From: Anaerolineales bacterium
Lineage (GTDB): Bacteria > Chloroflexota > Anaerolineae > Anaerolineales > UBA11858
Direction: 5' to 3'
Assembly: GCA_021108255.1 (NCBI GenBank)
Contig: JAIORG010000020.1
Location: 1 to 32,571, forward strand
Length of the DNA stretch: 32,571 nucleotides
Position numbers and translations under genes: made by a program. The notes under the pieces were generated by a model. It was not told where the DNA came from, made no database searches, and was given only the letters and a program-made list of their open reading frames with translations. Position 1 is the first letter of the stretch. The number at the start of each line of letters is the position of its first letter. Of the stretch, positions 17,965-25,748 are shown piece by piece.

Positions 17965-18600
17965 TTACAACGCGTTAATCAGATCCTCATCAGACAAATC
18001 ATCCAGCTCCTCCCCATCACCTGAATGATCCAAATCATCCACTTCGTCTAATTCGACCACATCGTTTACTTCATCCTCTTCTATCACATCGTCTACTTCT
18101 TCCAATTCATTAATTTCTACCGACTGGATTGCCTCTTTGATTGAAATATCTTCCCTTCGTTTTCCAGGCTCCGGTGTAGCACAGTAGGGACATAAACTCC
18201 AGGAAAGTTTCAGCAATCGATCGCAAGCATGACAATTCTTCATCAACTTGGTGTGGCAGTTTGGGCAGACGATCCAATCCTCAGCAGTGTGCCGTCCGCA
18301 GCCAGGACAGGCTGATCGCTCTTCAATAGCCTGCAGCAAGGCTTCTTCCTCGAGCATATGCTGATATTCCTCTTCCATCGTTTGCGGCGGGCGCAAGATT
18401 AAATAAACCACAATCCCGGGTAAAAACAGCACAGCCACAACCAGGACTGCCAGGATTCTCACCAGGGGATCTTTGACCCGGGATCGGATATCCCGATAGG
18501 TCCAGACTAGCAAACTGAGCCAGAAAGAGGCAATGAAAGCTCCCCCCCAGGCAGCAGCAATCAGCAAAAAATTATTAAGAGATGAAGGGTCAAATACCAT
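17965..18600 (-). CDS. membrane protein with double zinc ribbon and acidic tail
   Basis: This 211-residue protein has two membrane spans (about 9-34 and 47-69), then a cytoplasmic double zinc ribbon with four Cys-x2-Cys pairs: Cys98/101 (CPGC), 112/115 (CPNC), 123/126 (CHAC) and 137/140 (CPYC). The last 50 residues are almost entirely Asp, Glu and small hydrophobics. Double zinc ribbons usually mediate protein or nucleic-acid contacts; the function here is unknown. The ATG at 18600 has GAGGAG upstream; a TTG at 18603 is also in frame. A TATAAT (minus strand, 18626-18621) may be its -10 box. It is transcribed divergently from radC and converges with eno. Confidence 0.8.
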   Translation of the reverse strand: MVFDPSSLNNFLLIAAAWGGAFIASFWLSLLVWTYRDIRSRVKDPLVRILAVLVVAVLFLPGIVVYLILRPPQTMEEEYQHMLEEEALLQAIEERSACPGCGRHTAEDWIVCPNCHTKLMKNCHACDRLLKLSWSLCPYCATPEPGKRREDISIKEAIQSVEINELEEVDDVIEEDEVNDVVELDEVDDLDHSGDGEELDDLSDEDLINAL

Positions 18601-18681
18601 CAAAGAACTCCTCGACCAAAATTATACCTTATTTAAAGATACGGCATACCGGGAGAGGATTCAACAAATTGGAAATGGCTC

Positions 18682-18710
18682 TTGCTCTTTCTGTTTTTCT
18701 CCGGTATAAA
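18682..18710 (+). promoter_or_regulatory. probable promoter of radC
   Basis: TTGCTC (18682-18687), a 17-base spacer and TATAAA (18705-18710) precede radC, whose ATG at 18744 has GAGGAGG seven or eight bases upstream. Confidence 0.6.
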
Positions 18711-18743
18711 AAAGGAAAGCGGGGTTAATAAGAGGAGGATGAA

Positions 18744-19451
18744 ATGGAGCGGGGAAAACCATCCTATAAAATCAAGGACCTGGACCACAGCGAACGACCA
18801 AGGGAAAGATTGGCAAATTTAGGCGCTCACGTATTGAGCACAGCCGAATTATTGGCAATCTTGCTGCGGGTGGGTGTTGAAGGAGAAAATGCTATCCAGG
18901 TTGGCCAACGATTGCTGCAGGACTTTAATGGCTTGACCGGTCTGCAGCGGGCAACCTATACTGAAATCTGCGCCCAACACGGCATCGGGACCGCAAAAGC
19001 AGCTCAAATTAAAGCTGCCATTGACCTGGGAAGACGTCTTTCCGCCCAATCTCCCGAAGACCGGCCAATCATTCACAGCCCGGAAGATGCGGCTGACCTG
19101 GTTCAATACGAGATGAGCACATTGGAACAGGAACAGCTGCGGGTGATTCTGCTTAATACCAGAAATCATGTCCTGGCGATAAAAACTATTTACCAGGGAT
19201 CTTTAAACTCTTCCCAGGTCAGGATAGGTGAATTATTTAGACCTGCCATCAGGGAGAATGCTGCCGCAATTATTGTCATTCACAACCATCCCAGCGGCGA
19301 TCCCTCACCCAGCCCGGATGATGTGGCGATCACCAAGGCCATGGTTAAAGCCGGGAATCTATTGGATATCCAGGTACTTGATCATCTCATAATTGGACAG
19401 GGACGATTTATTTCATTAAACAGAAGGGGATTGGGTTTTTCAGAAAGTTAA
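18744..19451 (+). CDS. radC: RadC-family JAB-domain protein
   Basis: This 235-residue protein has an N-terminal helix-hairpin-helix-type region (to about 100, with HGIGTAKAAQIKAAIDLGRRL) and a C-terminal JAB1/MPN+ metalloprotease-like domain. The zinc motif is intact: His180, His182, Ser190 and Asp193 in HNHPSGDPSPSPDD. The family was once linked to recombination and repair, but that role was not confirmed; the biochemical function remains unsettled, with links to DNA uptake, mobile elements and metallopeptidase activity. It has its own promoter. Its stop overlaps that of the convergent acylphosphatase gene by three or four bases, leaving no room for a terminator. Confidence 0.93.
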   Translation: MERGKPSYKIKDLDHSERPRERLANLGAHVLSTAELLAILLRVGVEGENAIQVGQRLLQDFNGLTGLQRATYTEICAQHGIGTAKAAQIKAAIDLGRRLSAQSPEDRPIIHSPEDAADLVQYEMSTLEQEQLRVILLNTRNHVLAIKTIYQGSLNSSQVRIGELFRPAIRENAAAIIVIHNHPSGDPSPSPDDVAITKAMVKAGNLLDIQVLDHLIIGQGRFISLNRRGLGFSES

Positions 19452-19747
19452 AGGGTTGATCGAACTAAAAAACCACGGAATTCGCCAGTATTTTCCAGCC
19501 AGTGTTCTTTCACTTCAGTGACAGTTGAGGATCTGGATCCTCTTTGTAAAGCGCGGAGCAATTCGGATAGCTTTTCTTTTTTCCCCTCGGCAACTATCTC
19601 AACAGACCCATCCCGGCGATTTCTCACCCACCCGTTTAACCCGATCTCACCGGCAGCTCCCAGCACATAATAACGGAATCCAACCCCCTGCACCCGTCCG
19701 ATTACCCGGGCATGCAGCCGTTGGTCCTGGATCTCATTCATTTTCAT
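19448..19747 (-). CDS. acyP: acylphosphatase
   Basis: This 99-residue enzyme hydrolyses small acyl phosphates. It has the hallmark GRVQGVGFRYYV with the phosphate-binding loop and catalytic Arg, and the second motif NGWVRNRRDGSVEIVAEG with the catalytic Asn. Length is typical. The start (ATG at 19747, or 19741 two codons on) overlaps the end of the upstream peptidase gene, so it is the translationally coupled last gene of a minus-strand operon. It converges with radC, with overlapping stop codons. Confidence 0.93.
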   Translation of the reverse strand: MKMNEIQDQRLHARVIGRVQGVGFRYYVLGAAGEIGLNGWVRNRRDGSVEIVAEGKKEKLSELLRALQRGSRSSTVTEVKEHWLENTGEFRGFLVRSTL

Positions 19748-20936
19748 CCCATTCCTGTTCAATTTCGCTGCCCTGGAATTTACCAAAAATGAACACCCCA
19801 AGAAATATTAAGAGGAGTAGCAGAAACCCGCTGAGGACAAAAATATACGTCAAATATCTTCCCCTGGAAAACACATCCAGTTTCCAATCGTTTTCCAGCT
19901 CCTCCAGGGTAATTCCGAGAGCAACTTCCACCCCCCGCTCGCAGCTGACCCCTTGATCATAGGCAAATATCATCGCCTGGATCCCTGTCACGCCGTATTC
20001 CCGTTGAATATAATCCAGCAGTGAATTCGATTGAGCATAGGAAAGAAGAGCCAGATCCGTATCAACAGGAAAGGCTATACAAAGATGGGCAAACGGAATC
20101 AATCCCCTCTCCCCTTCTGCTTTTTCGAGGGCCAAATCATAATCCGGGTGGGAAAAGGCTTCCATCTGGGAAGCAAGACCTTCATTAAACCAGGCAGGAA
20201 GATATTGATACTCATTGCCCATAAACCGGTAAAGCAGAATATGGGTAATCTCATGCGGGATTAACCGCTGAATTTCCAGGGATTGATCTACTCCCGGAGG
20301 CAGGGATACAACAATTGAACCCAACCTGGGATCCGCATGTCCACCTACCCAGGTCTGTCCAACGCTGGCCAGTGTAGACTGTAATTCTTCTTCGCTGCTG
20401 TAGATAAAAATAACAATCGGCTTATTTTCAGCGGGCTGTTGGAGCAGCTCCAGAACCTGGTCCAATCCACTTACAGCAGCATCCCGCACTTCTTGAGCCA
20501 GGATAATTTCACCCTCATACCAATAAATATTAAACGGTTCTTCAATCAGTTCCTGCCAATTATAGCGATTATCCAGATAAGTAAAGAAATAACCAGGGGT
20601 TTCTACGCTCTCTCCATTTTCCAGGGTGAGATGGTAGGAATAGGTGATATTAGAAAACGCTGGCAGCGGCCGCTGTGCCAGGTCATACACAAATTGAGCT
20701 TGACCCGGCGAGATGAATAGAACCTCACCAACAAAAGAGGGTATACCCGGAGCCTGCAGCACCAACGTGATCTGGCTCACCGGCACTTCACTTTCAATCT
20801 CAATCTGGAAGATCAGTTCTCCGCCGAAAGTATATTCAACCCTTTCATCCAGGATCTCAACGCTGTCTTCTGCCTGGACAGAGAGCGGGGTAGTTATTAT
20901 CAAAAACAGGATTAAGAGAATCAGAGTTCTTTTCAT
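19734..20936 (-). CDS. secreted membrane-anchored metallopeptidase (peptidase MA-like)
   Basis: This 400-residue protein has a signal peptide (cut near residue 22, after SVQA), a beta-rich N-terminal region, and a gluzincin-type zinc site: His228-Glu229-x2-His232 (HEITH) with a third ligand Glu252 in WFNEGLA 20 residues later. A single C-terminal span (about 363-386) and an acidic tail anchor it with the catalytic domain outside. This is the architecture of peptidase MA (M1-like superfamily) proteins, whose substrates are mostly unknown. It overlaps acyP by 14 bp and follows the HEAT-repeat gene by 71 bp. Protease fold likely; natural target unknown. Confidence 0.82.
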   Translation of the reverse strand: MKRTLILLILFLIITTPLSVQAEDSVEILDERVEYTFGGELIFQIEIESEVPVSQITLVLQAPGIPSFVGEVLFISPGQAQFVYDLAQRPLPAFSNITYSYHLTLENGESVETPGYFFTYLDNRYNWQELIEEPFNIYWYEGEIILAQEVRDAAVSGLDQVLELLQQPAENKPIVIFIYSSEEELQSTLASVGQTWVGGHADPRLGSIVVSLPPGVDQSLEIQRLIPHEITHILLYRFMGNEYQYLPAWFNEGLASQMEAFSHPDYDLALEKAEGERGLIPFAHLCIAFPVDTDLALLSYAQSNSLLDYIQREYGVTGIQAMIFAYDQGVSCERGVEVALGITLEELENDWKLDVFSRGRYLTYIFVLSGFLLLLLIFLGVFIFGKFQGSEIEQEWDENE

Positions 20937-20968
20937 GTGTAAAGAGGCAAGGTTTTATTTTATTCGAC

Positions 20969-20982
20969 CGCAGGTACCTGCG
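20969..20982. repeat. 14-bp perfect palindrome between two operon genes
   Basis: CGCAGGTACCTGCG lies in the 71-bp gap between the HEAT-repeat gene and the metallopeptidase gene. It could be an operator, a processing hairpin or chance; no promoter boxes are obvious beside it. Confidence 0.35.
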
Positions 20983-21007
20983 CTTATTCTCAGGGATTTG
21001 AGTTTAT

Positions 21008-22081
21008 TTACTCCAACCAGTGATCATCATCCAATTCAAAATTATCCAGCTCAAAATCATCCTGGTCATAATCATCCTGGGTGTAATCATAATCATCCAG
21101 AATATATTTTTCCTGGTCTGAGAAAGGCATATCAAACATGGACAGATTCACACCCTCTTCCAAAAAATCGAGCCGTTCCAGAGCTTGCTGGATGAGTTCA
21201 ACTTCATCATCGCTGACTTCGCCATCGAGCAGTTGATGGATTGCAGGACCAGCGTCTTCTCCCCCAATTTGGGACAGTGCCCAGATTGAAACCCCGCGGA
21301 TTTCAGGAAGATCATCAAGCAGATCCAGGATAACCGGGACTGCATCTTCCAGGATCAATTCCCCACAGGCGCGAACGGCTTCCAGCCGGACTTTAGGAGA
21401 AGTGTGCTGTAATTTATCAAACACCTTTTCACTATACTGGTGGTCAAAAGACCGGCCCATGGCAAAAACCGCGCTGGCGATCCAATCCTCACTGGCGTTA
21501 TCGTATGCCTCAAGGATATGTTTACTTACTTCAGGCCGGGAAGAATAGCTGAGAGCTTCCAATGCCCGGTGTTGAATCTGGGAAGGTTGATCGCTTACCA
21601 GGATTTGCAGTAATTTATCTTCTATTTGATCTTTAATTTCCGCATTGATTTTATCCAGCTCCCCCCGGTAAATATACTTTCCCAAAACAGAGGCGGTCAC
21701 TGCCCGGACGTCAACACTATCCTCTTCTTCCAGAATGGATAAAAAGAAGGGGATAAGATCATCGGTATCAAATATTTCAATAGCCCGGATTGCAAAGAAA
21801 CGCACCTGGTCATCCAAATCCTTAAGCCCGATACGAAAGATCGGTTCAAAAGTCAGCAGGGAATTGGTGTCTGTCAGCTGTTCCAGGTCATCAATTAACG
21901 CTCTGCGGCGCTCAACATTCACATTTTCCCAGATACCTGCTAGCTGAGAAAGATTTTCCGGATTGATATCAGATAACCGATAAAGAAGAAGAGGATCAAG
22001 AATCTGATCTTCATCGAGCAAGGCCGTCAAGACCTCGTCAAAAGGGATATCTTCCAGGGGAGAAAAAAGCGGCTCTTCCAT
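21008..22081 (-). CDS. HEAT-repeat protein with Asp-rich tail
   Basis: This 357-residue protein consists mainly of helical HEAT/PBS-lyase-like repeats of about 30 residues (for example DQVRFFAIRAIEIF, VDVRAVTASVLGKY, PKVRLEAVRACGEL, PEIRGVSIWALSQIG). Such scaffolds bind other proteins. The last 30 residues are a low-complexity Asp/Tyr/Phe/Leu tail with repeating DDYD and FELD units. Its ATG shares one base with the stop of the site-2 protease gene (TAATG), so the two are translationally coupled and may act together. A catalytic role is not indicated. Confidence 0.83.
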   Translation of the reverse strand: MEEPLFSPLEDIPFDEVLTALLDEDQILDPLLLYRLSDINPENLSQLAGIWENVNVERRRALIDDLEQLTDTNSLLTFEPIFRIGLKDLDDQVRFFAIRAIEIFDTDDLIPFFLSILEEEDSVDVRAVTASVLGKYIYRGELDKINAEIKDQIEDKLLQILVSDQPSQIQHRALEALSYSSRPEVSKHILEAYDNASEDWIASAVFAMGRSFDHQYSEKVFDKLQHTSPKVRLEAVRACGELILEDAVPVILDLLDDLPEIRGVSIWALSQIGGEDAGPAIHQLLDGEVSDDEVELIQQALERLDFLEEGVNLSMFDMPFSDQEKYILDDYDYTQDDYDQDDFELDNFELDDDHWLE

Positions 22082-23136
22082 TAGGGTAATTGTATAGGTG
22101 AAGTGAAATCCAGGATATTAAAGTAGATTAACAGCAGCAAAACACTAATAAAACCTACCGCGTTTACGGCATTCTGAACTTTCTGGGAAACCCGTTTGCC
22201 GAAAATCAACTCAGGCAGCACAAATAATATTCTGCCTCCATCCAGGGCAGGAATAGGCAGCAAGTTTAATATACCAAGTGATATGGTAATCGACACCACA
22301 AATAACAGCACATTAATCGTTGGAGATGTTCCAGGCAGCAACTGCTGCTCCTTGGCTCCTTCGTAGATATCATACATACCTTTGTAGCCAACCGGACGAC
22401 CGGCTGCTTCCCCTGTGCCCCTGATCAGCTGTCCCGGCAATCTCATCACGGCTAGGCTATGTTGACCTGTTGCGGAAATACCCAGCGGAAGAGCTTGGAA
22501 CCAGCTAATCTCCCTGACCGGGCTGGTCATGACGATCCCAATTGCGCCTTGATTTTCAGGAGGATTTTCTCTGGGTACCAGGTTTATCAAGTCAATATTA
22601 CCGTCGCGCTGGTATTCAATTTGAATTTCCTCACCCAGGTGGGCATAAATTTCAGCTCTCAGGGCTTCATAACTGTCCGCCTCATATTCATTAATGCTGA
22701 GGATTTGATCTCCAGGTAAAAGACCAGCTTCCTGGGCAGGTGAATTCTGAGCGATTTCCTGGACCTCGATAACGCTCATATCAGGAACACCCAGCTGACT
22801 GAACACTATCGAATAGATCACCACAGCTGCCAGCAGATTCATTATTGGTCCTGCCAGGTACACACCTATCCGTACCAGCGGTTTTGAAGCAGCCAGGCCG
22901 CCTTCAATTTCTGGTTGGCTTTCACCAAGGGGTTTTACAAAGCCACCCAGGGGGATCCAATTCAGGGTATATTCTGTGCCCCGGAATTCAAACAATTTGG
23001 CAATCCTGGGCGGAAAACCAATCCCAAACTCCTCAACTTTCACACCAAAGATAAGGCAGGCTAAAAAGTGTCCTACCTCGTGCAGGATTATCAGGGAAGC
23101 CAAGACACCAATAAACTGTAAAATGTTAATAATCAT
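22081..23136 (-). CDS. rseP: RseP/site-2-type intramembrane metalloprotease with PDZ domain
   Basis: This 351-residue M50 protease would cut membrane-spanning proteins such as anti-sigma factors. Zinc ligands are His19 and His23 in HEVGHF with catalytic Glu20, and Asp299 in the C-terminal LLPIPALDGGR motif. A PDZ domain lies between the catalytic spans at about 118-190 (contains SPAQEAGLLPGDQILSINEYE). FVKPLGE at 66-72 and GPIMNLLAA at 96-104 are also typical. It sits upstream of and coupled to the HEAT-repeat gene, followed by an anchored metallopeptidase. No sigma/anti-sigma pair is in the window. Confidence 0.93.
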   Translation of the reverse strand: MIINILQFIGVLASLIILHEVGHFLACLIFGVKVEEFGIGFPPRIAKLFEFRGTEYTLNWIPLGGFVKPLGESQPEIEGGLAASKPLVRIGVYLAGPIMNLLAAVVIYSIVFSQLGVPDMSVIEVQEIAQNSPAQEAGLLPGDQILSINEYEADSYEALRAEIYAHLGEEIQIEYQRDGNIDLINLVPRENPPENQGAIGIVMTSPVREISWFQALPLGISATGQHSLAVMRLPGQLIRGTGEAAGRPVGYKGMYDIYEGAKEQQLLPGTSPTINVLLFVVSITISLGILNLLPIPALDGGRILFVLPELIFGKRVSQKVQNAVNAVGFISVLLLLIYFNILDFTSPIQLP

Positions 23137-23214
23137 AAGGTTTTCCGTTAAATCTTTACTACTGTTTATACTTCATATTGCCAATAAATAAACTGTTCTT
23201 TGTCAGGTATAAAA

Positions 23215-24207
23215 TTATACCCCAGGGAAATCCGGTTCGAGAAGATGGGTAGGACCGCCCGGCGTGCATTCTAATATAGATTTAACACCTGGGAAGGAAC
23301 CCAATTCTCTCTTAACTTTATCTGCCTCTTTAGCGGGACAGATGAGATGAACATTAGGACCAGCATCAATTGTATAACAAACCGGTAAACCTTGCCTTCG
23401 CCAAATTTGCACCGCTCGCATTACTTCCAAAGTGCCTGGCAGCCAGTAATACAAAGGAGGATCTGAAGTCATCATCACTGCATGCATCAAATTGCAATCT
23501 TGTTCTACGATGTCAGCAAAGACCGTGAAATCTCTCTCCAGCAGGGCTTTCCGGCAGATTTCCAACCGCCGGTTTGCATCCTTTACCCTGGCTCCCTGGA
23601 TAGGAGATTTATCAGCCATTGTGTGACCTAAAGAAGATCCGGTTTCCTTATGTTCCTTACTGATCAGAGCAATTAAATCTACCAGGTCCCAATGATCTGC
23701 ACCAGCAATTGAATAAGCGTAGGAAGAGTCATGATCTGTGCCTGCTTGCCACTCTACGTAACCTTCTGGTATCGATCGGCTGGCGGAACCTGATCCGGTT
23801 CTGGCTAGCCGGGAAAGTTCTCTCTCCGATAAACTCAATCCGGCAGCGCTGCTGGCTGCGCAGCTCAAGGCAGCGAAGGCGGAAGCAGAGGAAGCAATCC
23901 CGGCCCCGGTGGGAAAGTTATTTTCACTTTCTACACTGGCAAAGGTGTTAAATTCAACTATATTCCTGATCCGGTTCAACATTTTACTCACTCTCTGTAA
24001 AGCAGCCCCCTCTTCGGGAATCCCGTTCAAGATTAATTGGTCCCCTGCTAAAGAGGGATCAAAACTAACCCTGGTGCGCGTTTCCAATTCCTTTAAATTC
24101 ATTGAGAGAGAACTGTTAGCCGGAATCCTTAAATCCTGATCTTTATTCCCCCAGTATTTAATAAAGGCAATATTCGGATGAGCCAGTGCGGAAGCGGTTG
24201 AAATCAT
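23215..24207 (-). CDS. mvaD: mevalonate-pathway decarboxylase (diphospho- or phosphomevalonate)
   Basis: This 330-residue GHMP-superfamily enzyme performs ATP-dependent decarboxylation giving isopentenyl (di)phosphate. Visible motifs are AHPNIAFIKYWGNKD (Lys17), NSSLSM at 31-36, the ATP loop TGAGIASSASAFAAL at 100-114, Arg144 in SASRSIPEGY, and catalytic Asp281 in TIDAGPN. Length is typical. Some Chloroflexota (Roseiflexus) have a phosphomevalonate decarboxylase of the alternative pathway, and the sequence alone does not settle the substrate. It lies 78 bp upstream of the site-2 protease and 36 bp after an anchored protein gene. Confidence 0.88.
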   Translation of the reverse strand: MISTASALAHPNIAFIKYWGNKDQDLRIPANSSLSMNLKELETRTRVSFDPSLAGDQLILNGIPEEGAALQRVSKMLNRIRNIVEFNTFASVESENNFPTGAGIASSASAFAALSCAASSAAGLSLSERELSRLARTGSGSASRSIPEGYVEWQAGTDHDSSYAYSIAGADHWDLVDLIALISKEHKETGSSLGHTMADKSPIQGARVKDANRRLEICRKALLERDFTVFADIVEQDCNLMHAVMMTSDPPLYYWLPGTLEVMRAVQIWRRQGLPVCYTIDAGPNVHLICPAKEADKVKRELGSFPGVKSILECTPGGPTHLLEPDFPGV

Positions 24208-24243
24208 ATGATTCTCTTTGAAACATAAAGAATAAGATAAATT

Positions 24244-24996
24244 TTACTCAGCAAGCAAATAAAGGGTTGGGAATAAACAGCTTACATCGCCCTGCCATGA
24301 CTGGTTAAACTCCAGTGGGGTTGTGGCATTGATCAGGATGTGACCTGAGAAACCCTCCAGGAATCTCTGCAGCAGTTCATTTTGGCCAGGCAAAGGCAGC
24401 TGACCGCATAATTCCTGTATATAACGGGCTTGGTTTTCCTGAACCACTACCCGGTTATCCACGCTGTAGGTCAAGCCGGTAACCGCAACGGGGTCCAATT
24501 GGTAAAAATCCGGATTTGTTTCCTGAAGGATCAAACCGATTTCCACTAACGCTGCCTGATCAAGTAAAAATATATACTTCCAGGAAAGATTCCGGTCTCT
24601 GAGAATGGTCAGGAATTTTTCTGAGGGCTGGGTGGGTTCATCCATCCAGAACGCTCCCCGCAAATTAATATCCCGCTGGATGCCGTCTTCTGCCTGGGAG
24701 GGAAAAATCGGGAAAAACAACTTTATCTGCTGTGCATCACCGGAGCGGCTCAACCAGACACCCTGCAGAAGTGGTTCAGGTTTTGATAAATCGTCCACAT
24801 AAATCAAAAGAGTAAAGGGATCTGCGGAAGCAGGTTCTTCTTGTTGTTCTTCTAACAAAACCGGACCCCTGGTTTTTTGAGTCATCTGTGCTGGTCCCTC
24901 TCCATCAGAAAACATGGTCTGACTGGCCTTAATTCCCAGGAACAGGAACAGGCCAAAAAACAAAGTAAAAAGGACCAGCATGACTTTTGATTTCAT
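24244..24996 (-). CDS. membrane-anchored secreted protein, weakly LCP-like
   Basis: This protein of about 250 residues has one N-terminal membrane anchor (KVMLVLFTLFFGLFLFLGI), a Glu/Gln-rich linker, and an extracytoplasmic domain. The start of that domain (DPFTLLIYVDDLSKPEPLLQ) and later stretches faintly recall LytR-CpsA-Psr wall-polymer ligases, but the conserved Arg and Asp residues of that family are not evident. Function is therefore unknown. The ATG at 24996 gives a clean anchor; an in-frame GTG at 25023 would add nine residues, and neither has a strong ribosome-binding site. It is the first gene of the run leading through the decarboxylase and site-2 protease. Confidence 0.65.
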   Translation of the reverse strand: MKSKVMLVLFTLFFGLFLFLGIKASQTMFSDGEGPAQMTQKTRGPVLLEEQQEEPASADPFTLLIYVDDLSKPEPLLQGVWLSRSGDAQQIKLFFPIFPSQAEDGIQRDINLRGAFWMDEPTQPSEKFLTILRDRNLSWKYIFLLDQAALVEIGLILQETNPDFYQLDPVAVTGLTYSVDNRVVVQENQARYIQELCGQLPLPGQNELLQRFLEGFSGHILINATTPLEFNQSWQGDVSCLFPTLYLLAE

Positions 24997-25048
24997 AATC
25001 CTCACAAAAAAGGAGTAATCCACCCGTCTAAGAGGACCTCCCCCACGG

Positions 25049-25066
25049 GCAAAATACTTATTTTGC
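25049..25066. promoter_or_regulatory. 18-bp near-perfect palindrome upstream of the anchored-protein gene
   Basis: GCAAAATA (25049-25056) and TATTTTGC (25059-25066) flank two bases, just upstream of the minus-strand anchored-protein gene. A TATGAT-like -10 box (minus strand) lies immediately beyond, near 25080. It could be an operator. Confidence 0.35.
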
Positions 25067-25176
25067 TCTTTTTTGTATCATACCACTTCCCGGTAATTTT
25101 TCAGGTTCCTGCTCGAGGTAAACCAGGGGAACAAGTGGAGTAATTCAACTATCCAACACCCTGGTTAAAACAAAAA

Positions 25177-25236
25177 ATCGGGCTCGATATTCTGACTGGG
25201 TCAAAAAAACCAGTGAAAAATCAGCCCGATCGTTTA
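25177..25236 (-). terminator. terminator of the ftsZ operon
   Basis: ATCGGGCT (25177-25184) pairs with AGCCCGAT (25223-25230), and an inner TGACTGG/CCAGTGA pair strengthens the fold. T-rich sequence follows on both strands, so it may stop transcription in either direction. It lies downstream of the last of three ftsZ-linked genes. Confidence 0.75.
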
Positions 25237-25276
25237 TTTTTATACTTCTAGAACGTGCTTTATCTGAAATTGAAGT

Positions 25277-25504
25277 TTATTTTACGGCCACAGACAAAAT
25301 GCCTAGAATGATCCCAAAGGGGAATCCCAAAAGAGACCAGGTCAGGTAGGGAATAGCCTCATCCTTCTGCTCCCATATCTCCCGGAGGCGGGGCAACAAA
25401 TCCCGGATAAATTCCGATTCATCCATCACCCTTATATGGAAATCCCACCAGCTATACTCAATTCTTTCTAAGACCGCTTTCATACCAATATCCTCCAGGT
25501 TCAT
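25277..25504 (-). CDS. small protein with C-terminal membrane segment, unknown
   Basis: This 75-residue protein is not recognised. The first 50 residues are soluble and charged (with EYSWWDFHIRVMDESEFIRDLLPRLREIW); the last 25 form a hydrophobic segment (YLTWSLLGFPFGIILGILSVAV). It overlaps the preceding small gene by ATGA and ends just before a strong terminator, which supports it as the third gene of the ftsZ operon. A membrane-attached accessory role near FtsZ is possible but only guessed from position. Confidence 0.65.
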   Translation of the reverse strand: MNLEDIGMKAVLERIEYSWWDFHIRVMDESEFIRDLLPRLREIWEQKDEAIPYLTWSLLGFPFGIILGILSVAVK

Positions 25505-25728
25505 TTTGAGGTAGATAATTTCTTAACCTTGCCCTTCTCATCCACAACCGCACGGACAATCCTGTTGATTTTTTTCCCTCCGGGGCCTGAGATTTTTTTC
25601 TGGTAAACCAGCAGGGTATCAGATGATTTATCCCCTTCCCGGGGAGTAACCTTGGGCTTAACCCCTTTTAGATCGGGGTGTTTCCGGTAAACCTCCTGGG
25701 ATACTTTGTCAATCAACTTTGCTTTCAT
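25501..25728 (-). CDS. small basic protein linked to ftsZ, unknown
   Basis: This 75-residue, Lys-rich protein is not recognised. A helix-like start (MKAKLIDKVSQEVYRKHPDLKG) is followed by a short beta-type region (SDTLLVYQKK, NRIVRAVVDEKGKVKKLSTSK). The ATG at 25728 has GAGTGAGG upstream; an ATG at 25743 would add five residues. It follows the ftsZ stop closely and is coupled by ATGA to the next small gene. Charge suggests nucleic-acid or membrane-surface contact; nothing firmer can be said. Confidence 0.7.
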   Translation of the reverse strand: MKAKLIDKVSQEVYRKHPDLKGVKPKVTPREGDKSSDTLLVYQKKISGPGGKKINRIVRAVVDEKGKVKKLSTSK

Positions 25729-25748
25729 GATAACCTCACTCATTGCCC

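Noticed and set aside
20713-21195. Plus-strand open frame with His/Asn/Pro-rich end
   Set aside because: The low-complexity stretch is the mirror of the Asp-rich tail of the HEAT-repeat gene; the frame spans two real minus-strand genes.
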